NCBI GenBank assembly: GCA_039178805.1
Contig: JBCDFC010000031.1
Span: 1 to 27,480, forward strand
DNA from: Thermohalobaculum sp039178805
GTDB taxonomy: Bacteria; Pseudomonadota; Alphaproteobacteria; Rhodobacterales; Rhodobacteraceae
Direction: 5' to 3'
Length of the DNA stretch: 27,480 nt
Shown here: one piece after another, positions 1 through 7,241 of the stretch
Position numbering within the stretch: the first letter of the stretch is position 1
Layout of the letters: the number at the start of each line of letters is the position of its first letter
The notes under the pieces: generated by a model
What the model saw: only the letters and a program-made list of their open reading frames with translations
Told to the model about the DNA's origin: nothing
The model's database searches: none
Position numbers and translations under genes: made by a program

Positions 1-919
1 CCGCCTGTTGGCGACGACGACGCCCAATCAAAGCAACGCCGCCGACGCTTGCAAGCAGGAGCCACGCCGTGGCTGGGAGCGGGATCTCCGCATCCTCAGG
101 CGTCGACAGGAACGCCACCAGGAACTCCGAGGTGTTGATTGCCGCCATGTCTTCGACAGTCACACCAAACAGCAGCCGGATCACATACGACCCCTCGAAC
201 GCACCCGCCTGGGCGAGGTTGAAGTCCGAGATCATGCCGAGATCGACCGTGATGCGCTCCCCGATCGCATCTCCATCCGAGATGACCGTGATATCCTCGG
301 ACTGATCAACATCGGTGAACAGACCATCGCCACCCAACTGCGGCGTGCCATCCAGCGGCTCATCGCCGTCGTCGAAGGCACCGTCACCATCGCGCACGAC
401 CTGGATGCCCTCGAGGAGACCCGAGCCATCCCCTGTGCCGAAAGGCTCATCCGTGGCGCCGATCAGATCGAGATCATCGAAGAAGATGTCGAGCGTGTAC
501 TCAGTGTCGAGAGCCAGGCCCGTGCCATCGCCATCGTCGAAGTCCCAGAAGATGAACATCTGAAGCGACGCTTCGACGGCATTGGTCGGCGTGCCCGGTC
601 CTGAGTCGCTTGACTGACCAGCACCGCCTGCGCCGAAGGTCGCAGGATCAGCACCACCAGGCGACGGATTTGCGCCGAGCGGAATGAAGTATTCGATCGC
701 TTCGTCGTTGAACCCAGCGTACTGCCCTGTGAGCAGCACTTCGAGCGGGTTGCCCGTGCCCGCGATATTTGTGAACGGCGCCGGCGTGGTAGGATCACCA
801 CCCAATGCCACATCGCCACGAAAGGCCACCGCCTCCGCGTCCGAACCACCACCCACAGCTGCAATGACTGCCAAGCTTGCTACAGCAGTAACAAACCGGG
901 ACGAACCTAAGGTCCACAT
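1..919 (-). CDS. VPLPA-CTERM (PEP-CTERM type) surface protein, 3' end cut by the window
   Basis: The frame is open from an ATG at 919 to the window edge (306 residues seen, stop not included). A GAGGAG ribosome site lies nine bases upstream of the ATG. The protein starts with a signal-peptide-like stretch (Trp-Thr-Leu, then a hydrophobic run to about residue 28, ending near DAEA). The body is acidic and rich in Gly, Asp and Thr, with Asp-Gly-Asp-Gly runs. The C-terminus carries IPLPA at about residues 279-283, a hydrophobic segment and an Arg-Arg-Arg-Arg cluster. This is the tripartite PEP-CTERM/VPLPA sorting signal, which in the known systems is processed by an exosortase at the membrane before export to the surface. 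No exosortase gene is in the window. The molecular function of the body is unknown. The family call is secure; the role as a surface or matrix component is inferred from the sorting signal. Confidence 0.85.
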   Translation of the reverse strand, partial: MWTLGSSRFVTAVASLAVIAAVGGGSDAEAVAFRGDVALGGDPTTPAPFTNIAGTGNPLEVLLTGQYAGFNDEAIEYFIPLGANPSPGGADPATFGAGGAGQSSDSGPGTPTNAVEASLQMFIFWDFDDGDGTGLALDTEYTLDIFFDDLDLIGATDEPFGTGDGSGLLEGIQVVRDGDGAFDDGDEPLDGTPQLGGDGLFTDVDQSEDITVISDGDAIGERITVDLGMISDFNLAQAGAFEGSYVIRLLFGVTVEDMAAINTSEFLVAFLSTPEDAEIPLPATAWLLLASVGGVALIGRRRRQQA

Positions 920-1173
920 CGTCGCTCGCTCCTCAACCACACCCGGGTTATCCTGTACCAAATTCTCCTGGATTTCAACGGACTGCTGCCTCGGAAGCCG
1001 CAATAATTTGGCACGACGCCTGTTCATGATGCGCCGAAACGACCCGCTAGTTTGGTTAACTTTGCCCAACTGGACTTTGGGGATGGGGTTGGAGGGCTTC
1101 TAGACAGACCCGATCTTGCCAGGCTCCTCGATCGAAGTGAGTATCGTCGACACCCTCACGGCGGAGTTCGACC

Positions 1174-2580
1174 ATGCCAGATACCGCGATAGACCGCGAA
1201 CGAATTAACTCTGTTGTTCAACAGCTTGACAATGAAAGGGAGCATGCGATCGAGCGGCTCTTCTCATTGCTCAAGATTCAATCGGTATCGACCGACCCCG
1301 CCTATGCGCCGCACTGCAAGGCCGCGGCGGACTGGCTCGTCAGCGATCTGCAATCGATGGGCTTCTCGGCGGAGGCGCATGCAACCCCAGGCCATCCCAT
1401 CGTCCTCGGCCAGGATCACGACAGCGACGGCCCGCATGTGTTGTTCTATGGCCACTACGACGTGCAACCGGTGGATCCGTTGAACCTGTGGGAGAGCGAT
1501 CCCTTCATCCCGGTCATGGTCACGCGCGACGACGGCTCGTCCCATATCAGGGCGCGGGGCGCCTCCGACGACAAGGGCCAGGTGATGACCTTTCTGGAGG
1601 CGTGCCGTGCCTGGAAGGCGACGACGGGCCGCCTGCCCTGCAAGGTCACCGTGCTGATCGAGGGGGAGGAAGAGTCGGGCGGCGCCAATCTCGGCCCGTT
1701 TCTCGAGAAGCATGCCGATACCCTGCGCCAGGCCGAGATCGCCCTCGTCTGCGATACCGGCATGTGGGACCCGGACACGCCCGCAATCACCACGATGTTG
1801 CGCGGCATGCTGGGCGAGGAAATCACGATCCATGCGGCGGATCGCGATCTCCATTCAGGCTTCTACGGAGGCGCCGCGGCGAATGCGATCACGGTTCTTT
1901 CGCGCGCCCTCGCGCAGATCCACGACGATACCGGGCGCGTGCAGATCCCAGGCTTCTACGACGGCGTCCCTGAGATACCCGAGAGCATCCTCACGCAATG
2001 GGAAGCCTTAGGTATGAAGGCGGAAACCTTCCTCGGGCGGATCGGTCTCCGCAATCCAGTGGGCGAGGCGGGTCGCTCATGCCTCGAGCTCACCTGGTCG
2101 CGCCCGACGGCGGAGGTGAACGGTATCTGGGGCGGCTACACCGGCGAAGGCTTCAAGACGGTGATCCCGGCCGAAGCGCATGCCAAGGTGAGCTTCCGGC
2201 TCGTCGGCGACCAGGACCCGCTGAAGATCCGCGAGAACTTCCGTGCCTTCATCGCCAAGCACATCCCCGATGACTGTCGCGTGACTTTCAAGAGCCACGG
2301 CGCAGGCAAGGCGACGATGATGCCCGTTGACAGCCATGTCTACGAGACCGCTCGGGCCGCACTGACCGAGGAGTGGGGAAAGGAAGCGGCGTTCATCGGA
2401 TGCGGCGGTTCCATCCCGGTGGTCGGGCAGTTCAAGGAGATGCTCGGTCTCAATGCGCTGCTGGTCGGCTACGGCCTCGACGATGACCGCCTGCACTCTC
2501 CGAACGAGAAATACGATGTGAAATGCTTCGAGAAGGGTGCGCGGAGCTGGGCGCGCATCCTCGCAGCGATTGCATCCTGA
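1174..2580 (+). CDS. M20 family metallopeptidase / dipeptidase
   Basis: This is a cytosolic zinc peptidase of 468 residues, of the carnosinase/CNDP-like branch of M20, predicted to hydrolyse dipeptides or similar amides. Visible metal and catalytic motifs are GHYDVQP (His94, Asp96), ASDDKGQ (bridging Asp132), EGEEESGG (residues 163-170, general base and metal Glu), CDTGM (Asp194) and a C-terminal LHSPNE (His441). The lid/dimerisation domain lies between about residues 210 and 370, including DLHSGFYGG. Length is typical of the family. The ATG at 1174 is preceded by GGCGGAG at a good distance, and there is no signal peptide. It stands alone: the gene on its left is divergent and the one on its right is convergent, with a strong hairpin just after the stop. 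The exact substrate cannot be read from sequence. Confidence 0.93.
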   Translation: MPDTAIDRERINSVVQQLDNEREHAIERLFSLLKIQSVSTDPAYAPHCKAAADWLVSDLQSMGFSAEAHATPGHPIVLGQDHDSDGPHVLFYGHYDVQPVDPLNLWESDPFIPVMVTRDDGSSHIRARGASDDKGQVMTFLEACRAWKATTGRLPCKVTVLIEGEEESGGANLGPFLEKHADTLRQAEIALVCDTGMWDPDTPAITTMLRGMLGEEITIHAADRDLHSGFYGGAAANAITVLSRALAQIHDDTGRVQIPGFYDGVPEIPESILTQWEALGMKAETFLGRIGLRNPVGEAGRSCLELTWSRPTAEVNGIWGGYTGEGFKTVIPAEAHAKVSFRLVGDQDPLKIRENFRAFIAKHIPDDCRVTFKSHGAGKATMMPVDSHVYETARAALTEEWGKEAAFIGCGGSIPVVGQFKEMLGLNALLVGYGLDDDRLHSPNEKYDVKCFEKGARSWARILAAIAS

Positions 2581-2585
2581 AATGC

Positions 2586-2617
2586 GAACGAGCGCCGGCA
2601 CTTACCGGCGCTCGTTC
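2586..2617. terminator. Strong hairpin between convergent genes (likely bidirectional terminator)
   Basis: A perfect 13-bp stem (2586-2598 with 2605-2617, arms GAACGAGCGCCGG and CCGGCGCTCGTTC) has a 6-base loop. It lies 5 bases after the M20 stop and 23 bases from the stop of the convergent small gene. The tail is CAAATCTC rather than a clean T-run, so termination is inferred from placement and stem strength. Confidence 0.75.
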
Positions 2618-2640
2618 AAATCTCACGCGAAAGCGTGAAC

Positions 2641-2784
2641 TCAGCTCGTCGAAGTGGACGGCTTCTCTTCGACAGGCTTCGAAACCTGCTCCGTCGACTT
2701 CTTCGATCCCCAGCAGCCGGCAACCGCCGGCATCGAGAAGGAGACCGCAGCGAGTGCGACGACGGGCAGCACGAGTTTCTTCAT
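2641..2784 (-). CDS. Small secreted peptide, putative lipoprotein (47 aa)
   Basis: This short gene starts at the ATG at 2784, chosen because AGGAG sits seven bases upstream and because the encoded N-terminus is a textbook signal peptide: Met-Lys-Lys, a hydrophobic core, then MPAVAGC. VAGC at residues 21-24 fits a lipobox with Cys24 as the lipidated residue. The AVA just before it would also fit signal peptidase I, so lipidation is likely but not certain. The mature part is only about 24 residues: a Trp, then Lys, Glu, Ser and Thr, ending in PSTSTS. No family was recognised. Such tiny lipoproteins are common in alphaproteobacteria and mostly uncharacterised. It is divergent from the asparaginase gene (53 bp between starts) and convergent with the M20 gene. 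Confidence 0.7.
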   Translation of the reverse strand: MKKLVLPVVALAAVSFSMPAVAGCWGSKKSTEQVSKPVEEKPSTSTS

Positions 2785-2837
2785 AATCCATCTCCTCACA
2801 TCTGCGTGCAGCAAGATGGTAACGCGGAGGCCCGTCG

Positions 2838-3944
2838 GTGCCACAGAAAATAACAAGGGCTGCCCTGCGACTGATTTACGCCGGTGGCACGATCGGGTCG
2901 GCAGGCTCACCGCTGAGCCCCCTGCCCGCCCGTGAGTTTCGTGCACGCTGGGAAGCCTCCGCCGCGCCAGCGCTCGCTGCAGATGGAACGGTGCTCCCGC
3001 CCCTCGACTGGCAGAGCATCGAGCCGCCACTCGATTCGAGCGATATGGGCCCGGCTGAATGGCTGGAGCTTGCCACGACCGTGATCGATGCGGCGGCGGA
3101 GGGTGCCCATGGGGTGGTCCTTCTTCACGGGACGGACACCCTCGCCTCGACTGCGGCGGCGCTCGCCTATCTCACGACCATGATCGATCCGGTGCGCGCG
3201 GCGCCGGTCGCAAGGCTGGGCTGCCCTGTCGTCGTGACAGGATCCCAGCGTCCGCTCTTCGATGGTGGCGACTTGGCTGCGGGGACCGATGCGCTGTCGA
3301 ACGCCGCAGCGGCGATTGCCTCCGCCAGCGATGGCGGGTCAGGCATACGCGTCGCCTTCGCCCGCAACCTGCTACCGGCCGCACGCGTCGCCAAACGTCA
3401 CACGGCCGCAGATGATGCGTTCTGGTGCCCGAACGGCGAGGCCGACCCCGCCCCGCTGCCCGCGGTCGAACCGGCCGATCTTCGTGAAACTCTAACGATG
3501 CTCAGCCCCCATCTTGGGAAACGGGCCGTCGCCGTGATCCAACCTGCGCCGGAGGCCCCGGCCCATACCGCTGCGCTGATCGAAGCCGCGATCGCCGGGC
3601 CCGCCGCCGACGACATTCTGGGCGGCGTGATCCTCGCAGGCTTCGGCGAGGGCAACTTGCCGGCGCGGGCTGCAGTGCGGCTCAAGCCCTTGTTCGACGA
3701 ACTTAGGCAAGGCGGCGTGCCGATCGTGATCGCAAGCCAGGTCCCGGCCGGCCCTGCCGGTGGCGCCGGATACGCGACGGGCCACTGGTTGGCCGAGGTC
3801 GGCGCCATCCCCGCCGGCACCATGACGCTGGCAGCCCTGCATGCGAAGCTGCACTTGGGCAGCGCACTCGCCTCGTTGCACGGCTGGAGCCTCGCTCATT
3901 TGGAGCGCTTCCTCACAACCGACATCGCCGGGGAGACGCTTTGA
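2838..3944 (+). CDS. Asparaginase (type I-like, cytosolic)
   Basis: A 368-residue asparaginase/glutaminase-family protein predicted to hydrolyse L-asparagine to aspartate and ammonia. The first catalytic motif is YAGGTIG near residues 14-20 (Thr18). The second is LLHGTDTLAST (Thr99, Asp100). SSDM at residues 67-70 is the substrate-binding Asp-Ser region, and VVVTGSQRPLFDGG (residues 131-144) matches the family's TGSQ block. There is no signal peptide, which favours the cytosolic AnsA-like form over the periplasmic type II. The GTG start at 2838 is chosen because GGAGG lies seven bases upstream and because the catalytic Thr then falls at the usual distance from the N-terminus. Substrate preference (Asn, Gln or another amide) cannot be settled here. 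Confidence 0.9.
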   Translation: MPQKITRAALRLIYAGGTIGSAGSPLSPLPAREFRARWEASAAPALAADGTVLPPLDWQSIEPPLDSSDMGPAEWLELATTVIDAAAEGAHGVVLLHGTDTLASTAAALAYLTTMIDPVRAAPVARLGCPVVVTGSQRPLFDGGDLAAGTDALSNAAAAIASASDGGSGIRVAFARNLLPAARVAKRHTAADDAFWCPNGEADPAPLPAVEPADLRETLTMLSPHLGKRAVAVIQPAPEAPAHTAALIEAAIAGPAADDILGGVILAGFGEGNLPARAAVRLKPLFDELRQGGVPIVIASQVPAGPAGGAGYATGHWLAEVGAIPAGTMTLAALHAKLHLGSALASLHGWSLAHLERFLTTDIAGETL

Positions 3945-4006
3945 GCTCCGCGCAGGTTGCGACCCCACGACCGCGAGAGCCAGAACGCCCTCTCTCGTAA
4001 CGTGTC

Positions 4007-4300
4007 TCAATTGGCGGCGTCGCCGTTGCGTCGGGCACGACGCCGCCTGCTCGGGCGCACGCCGGTCGCGGCCTGAGTGATCGCCTCTTCCAGAAGACGC
4101 ATCATCGGATGCTCGGCCGGCACCGTGGCGTGATGCGCCTTCAGCACAGCCGCCGCCTCTCCCGGATCGATACCGGGCGCGAGGCCCATGGCCCAATCGA
4201 AGAAGATCGACCGGCAATCCTCGGGGCCGATGCCCTCGATTTGAAAGGCCTCGTAGATCAGGCCCCTCGGATCGAGCTGATGACTGCCGGGCTTTGCCAT
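4007..4300 (-). CDS. Small uncharacterised protein (97 aa) at the end of the yebC-aldolase operon
   Basis: The ATG at 4300 lies 13 bases after the aldolase stop, so it is very likely co-transcribed, although no good ribosome site is visible and it may depend on translational coupling. The protein has an ordered-looking first half with the distinctive stretches LIYEAFQIEGIGPEDCR and SIFFDWAMGL, then an Ala-rich helix, a conserved-looking HPMMRLLEEA and a strongly basic tail (SRRRRARR). I recall similar short hypothetical proteins from Rhodobacterales but know of no function. A longer open frame extends upstream inside the aldolase gene, but that part has no coding character of its own. The basic tail could bind nucleic acid; this is only a guess. 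Confidence 0.75.
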   Translation of the reverse strand: MAKPGSHQLDPRGLIYEAFQIEGIGPEDCRSIFFDWAMGLAPGIDPGEAAAVLKAHHATVPAEHPMMRLLEEAITQAATGVRPSRRRRARRNGDAAN

Positions 4301-4313
4301 GATCGGGCGGCGT

Positions 4314-5087
4314 TCAGCCAGGCCCGGGCAGCCGCGCCACACCGGCCGCAAACCCATCGGCAAGGGTGCGCGCATCGCCGGCGCAGGCGATCCAGGACGC
4401 ACCTGCCGCCGCCAGCGCCGTGGGCTCAGCCCCCGGCCAGGGAAAGACGCCGGCGATTTTGCCATGTGCCCGTGCAGCCGCGACGATCTCGGCAAACGCG
4501 GATTCCAGCAAATCGGTATCTGCCACCGGATCCAGCCCCATGTCGGAAGCATAGTCGAAGGGGCCGAAGAACAGCATGTCGACACCCGGCACCGCCGCAA
4601 TCTCGCTCGCATTGGCAAGGGCCGCACGGCTTTCGATCTGCACGGCCGTCAGCACGCGATCGTTCCACGCCTCTTGATAGTCAGCGACCGCTCCGAAACC
4701 CGCAGCCCGCACCACCCTAATCGCAGAACCGCGTCGCCCGCTCGGCGGGAAGGTCGCGGCGGAAACGGCCGCCCGTGCCTCGGCCACGCTATCAACCTGT
4801 GGGAACAAGATCCCAGCCGCGCCCGCATCGAGCGCCCGCTTCACTTCCCCACCATCGATCGCCCCGATGCGCACCAGGGCCGACGCCCCGTGGAGCGCCA
4901 GTGCGCGCAGAATGTCGGGCAGCGTCTCGGGCCCGATCGTGCCATGCTCCGTATCGATCAGCGCGAGCCGAAAACCCGCAAGCGCCGCGATCTCGGCAAT
5001 GGTCGCGTTCGGCAGCCCCAGCCAGACACAGGGCGCCGGTTCCTGGCCGGCGAGGGCCAGCAAGCGTTCGGACGCGGTCACCGCCAT
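4314..5087 (-). CDS. HpcH/HpaI family aldolase
   Basis: A 257-residue class II (metal-dependent) pyruvate-type aldolase with a TIM-barrel fold. In this family the enzymes cleave 4-hydroxy-2-oxo acids to pyruvate plus an aldehyde, or run the reverse reaction. Motifs in order are LALIDTEHGTIG (catalytic His48), LVRIG (Arg73), VQIES (metal ligand Glu152) and FFGPFDYASDMG (metal ligand Asp178, the equivalent of the usual GPxDLS block). Length matches HpcH, GarL and RhmA. The ATG at 5087 sits seven bases after the yebC stop, so it is an operon partner. The substrate cannot be assigned. No other sugar-acid or aromatic catabolism gene is nearby, which makes a dedicated pathway role uncertain. Confidence 0.9.
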   Translation of the reverse strand: MAVTASERLLALAGQEPAPCVWLGLPNATIAEIAALAGFRLALIDTEHGTIGPETLPDILRALALHGASALVRIGAIDGGEVKRALDAGAAGILFPQVDSVAEARAAVSAATFPPSGRRGSAIRVVRAAGFGAVADYQEAWNDRVLTAVQIESRAALANASEIAAVPGVDMLFFGPFDYASDMGLDPVADTDLLESAFAEIVAAARAHGKIAGVFPWPGAEPTALAAAGASWIACAGDARTLADGFAAGVARLPGPG

Positions 5088-5094
5088 GTCGCGG

Positions 5095-5841
5095 CTACGC
5101 CGTCAGCTTCGCCATGACCTCATCGGCCATGTCGAAATTCGCGGTCACGTTCTGCACGTCGTCATCATCCTCCAATGTGGCGATCAGCTTGAAAAGCGTC
5201 GCCCCGGTATCCTCGTCAACCTCGGTCAATGTCTGCGGTTTCCAAACCAGCTTGGTCGAAGAAGCCTCGCCAAGCGCGGTTTCGATCGCCGAAGATACCT
5301 CGTTCAAGTCCTCCATGGCGCACCAGACGACATGGCCATCCTCACCGCTTTCGACATCTTCTGCGCCAGCCTCGATGGCAGCCTCAAGCACAGTATCTGC
5401 ATCGCCCGCATCGGCGGCATAGAGGATCTGCCCTTTGCGATCGAACATGAAGGAGACGGACCCCGTCTCAGCCATGTTTCCCCCGTTCTTGGAGAAATAG
5501 GAGCGCACATTGCCGGCGGTCCGATTGCGGTTGTCCGTCATCACTTCGACGATCATGGCCACGCCGCCCGGGCCATAACCCTCGTATCGGATCTCGTCAT
5601 AGTTCTCCGCATCGCCGCCCTGGGATTTCTTGATCGCCCGCTCGATCACGTCCTTGGGTACGGAGCTCGCCTTGGCTTCCTTGACCGCCAGGCGCAAACG
5701 CGGGTTCTTCTCGGGATCGGGGTCGCCCATCTTCGCCGCGACGGTGATCTCCTTCGCCAGCTTCGAGAAGAGCTTCGAGCGCGCCGCATCCTGGCGACCC
5801 TTGCGATGCTGGATATTGGCCCATTTGGAATGCCCGGCCAC
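5095..5841 (-). CDS. yebC: YebC/PmpR family protein (YebC/TACO1)
   Basis: A 248-residue protein with the diagnostic N-terminus AGHSKWANIQHRKGRQDA, followed by KLFSKLAKEI, NPRLRLAVKEAKA and the central YEGYGPGGVA. The family was long annotated as transcriptional regulators. More recent work on YebC and mitochondrial TACO1 points to a role in translation, so I avoid calling it a regulator. The start is taken as GTG at 5841, giving the expected Val/Met-Ala-Gly-His-Ser N-terminus; GGAGG lies six bases upstream. A longer in-frame extension to 5871 would add ten residues not seen in the family. It heads a minus-strand operon with the aldolase and the 97-residue protein. The usual alphaproteobacterial neighbour ruvC is not visible here. 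Confidence 0.95.
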   Translation of the reverse strand: MAGHSKWANIQHRKGRQDAARSKLFSKLAKEITVAAKMGDPDPEKNPRLRLAVKEAKASSVPKDVIERAIKKSQGGDAENYDEIRYEGYGPGGVAMIVEVMTDNRNRTAGNVRSYFSKNGGNMAETGSVSFMFDRKGQILYAADAGDADTVLEAAIEAGAEDVESGEDGHVVWCAMEDLNEVSSAIETALGEASSTKLVWKPQTLTEVDEDTGATLFKLIATLEDDDDVQNVTANFDMADEVMAKLTA

Positions 5842-6168
5842 GGCGCCCTCCACCAGTCGTCGATCCTTCACGGGCGCTTATAGGAGGGGCGTCGGCACGC
5901 GGCAAGCGAGGCGGATCGTGCCGCAAATCCCGCAGTGCACACCGCAACGATTCGCTCGACTCGGCCCGCCATATCGGCTCATCCAGAGGTAGAAGCGTTT
6001 TGCAGCGTCTGTAGTTTCCCCAAAAATGCCCCAAATCGGACATCTGCGCGGCTTGATGGCGACAATCGAGGCTTCGGCGGGCGAAGTTTTTAATCTTCCC
6101 TAACGAAAGGTTTTGACCGCACGCATAGAGTGTGTCAGCGTCACTGTATCAAACCTAACGAGGGTGGC
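5842..6168. other. Divergent intergenic region between yebC and a VPLPA-CTERM gene
   Basis: This 327-bp stretch holds no gene I can support. It must contain the promoters of yebC (leftward) and the VPLPA-CTERM gene (rightward). The right half is AT-richer. TTGACC at 6113-6118 resembles a -35 element, but no convincing -10 follows at 16-18 bp. A short stem (CTTCG 6072-6076 with CGAAG 6082-6086) followed by TTTTT is seen at 6072-6091; its role is unclear. Confidence 0.4.
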
Positions 6169-6771
6169 ATGTGGAAACTGTTTAGTGCGTCGGCGGCGGT
6201 TGTCGGGTTCGCTCTTGTCGCTGTCCCTGCAGCAGCAGTGCCGATCAATGGCGCGGTGATCTTTGGTGCGACGGTTGATAGTGTGACCGACACAAACCTC
6301 AGCTCGACGCTCGATAATGGCGACGTGATCTCCATTTCTATCGGCGCTGCCACTGTCGACGGCGGTGCTTTCGATATGGCGGTTTGGGGTTCTCCGAACC
6401 CAATTGACCTGACAGTTGGTGTTGGCTTCGGCGGCGGAGTTGCGATCTCCTTCGACGCGGTAGGGCCGACGACATTTACGGGAACGACGGTTGCGAACAG
6501 TCTGTCCGTGATCGAAACGGTTGGATCCAGCAGCATCAGCATTGCTGGCGAGATCAATCTTGATGCGGTGGCGAGCTTCGATCCGACGGTTGGTAGCTTC
6601 TTCTTCACAGCGGCGTTCATTGGAGATGGCTTGGACGCGGGTGACTTTGGCGCAGCATCGTTCGCGGTAACATCGCCGTCGGAACTCGGTGAAGTGCCGC
6701 TACCTGCCTCCGCCCTGTTCCTTCTTATGGGTGTGGGTGGGCTTGCTCTGGTGCGCAGGAAGTTAGCCTGA
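6169..6771 (+). CDS. VPLPA-CTERM sorting domain protein (200 aa)
   Basis: A small exported protein starting at the ATG at 6169, which is preceded by GAGGGTGG. In-frame Met codons upstream (from 6130) are rejected because only the chosen start places the signal peptide at the N-terminus: MWKLFS, then a hydrophobic core ending VPAAAVP near residue 24. The body is rich in Gly, Val, Thr, Ser and Asp and looks like an all-beta domain without recognisable motifs or Cys. The C-terminal 25 residues are the sorting signal: VPLPA (176-180), a hydrophobic helix and a closing Arg-Arg-Lys. In PEP-CTERM systems this signal is cut by an exosortase, and the cargo is often an exopolysaccharide or matrix protein. 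The gene is monocistronic, with a terminator following. Function of the body is unknown. Confidence 0.88.
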   Translation: MWKLFSASAAVVGFALVAVPAAAVPINGAVIFGATVDSVTDTNLSSTLDNGDVISISIGAATVDGGAFDMAVWGSPNPIDLTVGVGFGGGVAISFDAVGPTTFTGTTVANSLSVIETVGSSSISIAGEINLDAVASFDPTVGSFFFTAAFIGDGLDAGDFGAASFAVTSPSELGEVPLPASALFLLMGVGGLALVRRKLA

Positions 6772-6795
6772 TCAGGCAGTCATCGATCGACGTTG

Positions 6796-6818
6796 AAGGG
6801 GCCCTCTCGGGCCCCTTT
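6796..6818. terminator. Bidirectional intrinsic terminator
   Basis: AAGGGGCCC (6796-6804) pairs with GGGCCCCTT (6809-6817) around a TCTC loop and runs into TTTGTC. It sits between the convergent VPLPA-CTERM gene and clpS, ends 2 bases before the clpS stop, and is symmetric enough to serve both. Confidence 0.85.
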
Positions 6819-6819
6819 G

Positions 6820-7122
6820 TCATTCCGGCTCGGTTGTGAAGGTGAGGGGATAGCCTTCGCGTCGGCCAGCTTCGGTGGCCTGCTCCGCCTTGGTCTCGGC
6901 GACCTCTTTCGTGAACACCGCGACAACGCACACGCCCTTCTGATGCGCGGTCAGCATTACGCCATGCGCCTCGCCTTCGGTCATGCGAAAGATCCGCTGT
7001 AGGACGCGCACCACGAAGTTTCGCGGCGTGAAGTCGTCGTTGAGCAAGACCACTTTGTAGAGCCGCGGCTTCTGCGTCTTGGTCTTGGCCTTCGGTCTCA
7101 GCGTTGTGTCCGTGTCGCTCAT
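6820..7122 (-). CDS. clpS: ATP-dependent Clp protease adaptor ClpS
   Basis: A 100-residue ClpS. The family delivers N-degron substrates to the ClpAP protease in the cytosol. The core contains YKVVLLNDDFTPRNFVVRVL (residues 22-41), with the Asn28-Asp29-Asp30 substrate-pocket segment, then MLTAHQKGV with His60 in the position of the pocket His. The final strand is YPLTFTTEPE. The N-terminal 18 residues are the usual flexible Lys/Thr-rich extension. The ATG at 7122 has AGGGCGG upstream; a longer open frame above it lacks ClpS sequence. clpA, which often follows clpS, is not next to it: the gene ends at a terminator. Alphaproteobacteria often carry two ClpS paralogues; which one this is cannot be told here. 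Confidence 0.95.
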   Translation of the reverse strand: MSDTDTTLRPKAKTKTQKPRLYKVVLLNDDFTPRNFVVRVLQRIFRMTEGEAHGVMLTAHQKGVCVVAVFTKEVAETKAEQATEAGRREGYPLTFTTEPE

Positions 7123-7241
7123 CGCCGCCCTCGCGCGTTCGTCGAGCCTGGCGGGATGGTTCCAGAACCGGTGCCCGCCGTCCATGCCGATCCCCAGCCC
7201 CAAACGGCGCGCAGTGACGCAGGCGCCGAAATGCGTCCAGA

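Noticed and set aside
6072..6091. Terminator-like stem with T5 upstream of the second VPLPA-CTERM gene
   Set aside because: The stem is only 5 bp and no plus-strand gene lies upstream to be terminated; mentioned only in the intergenic entry.
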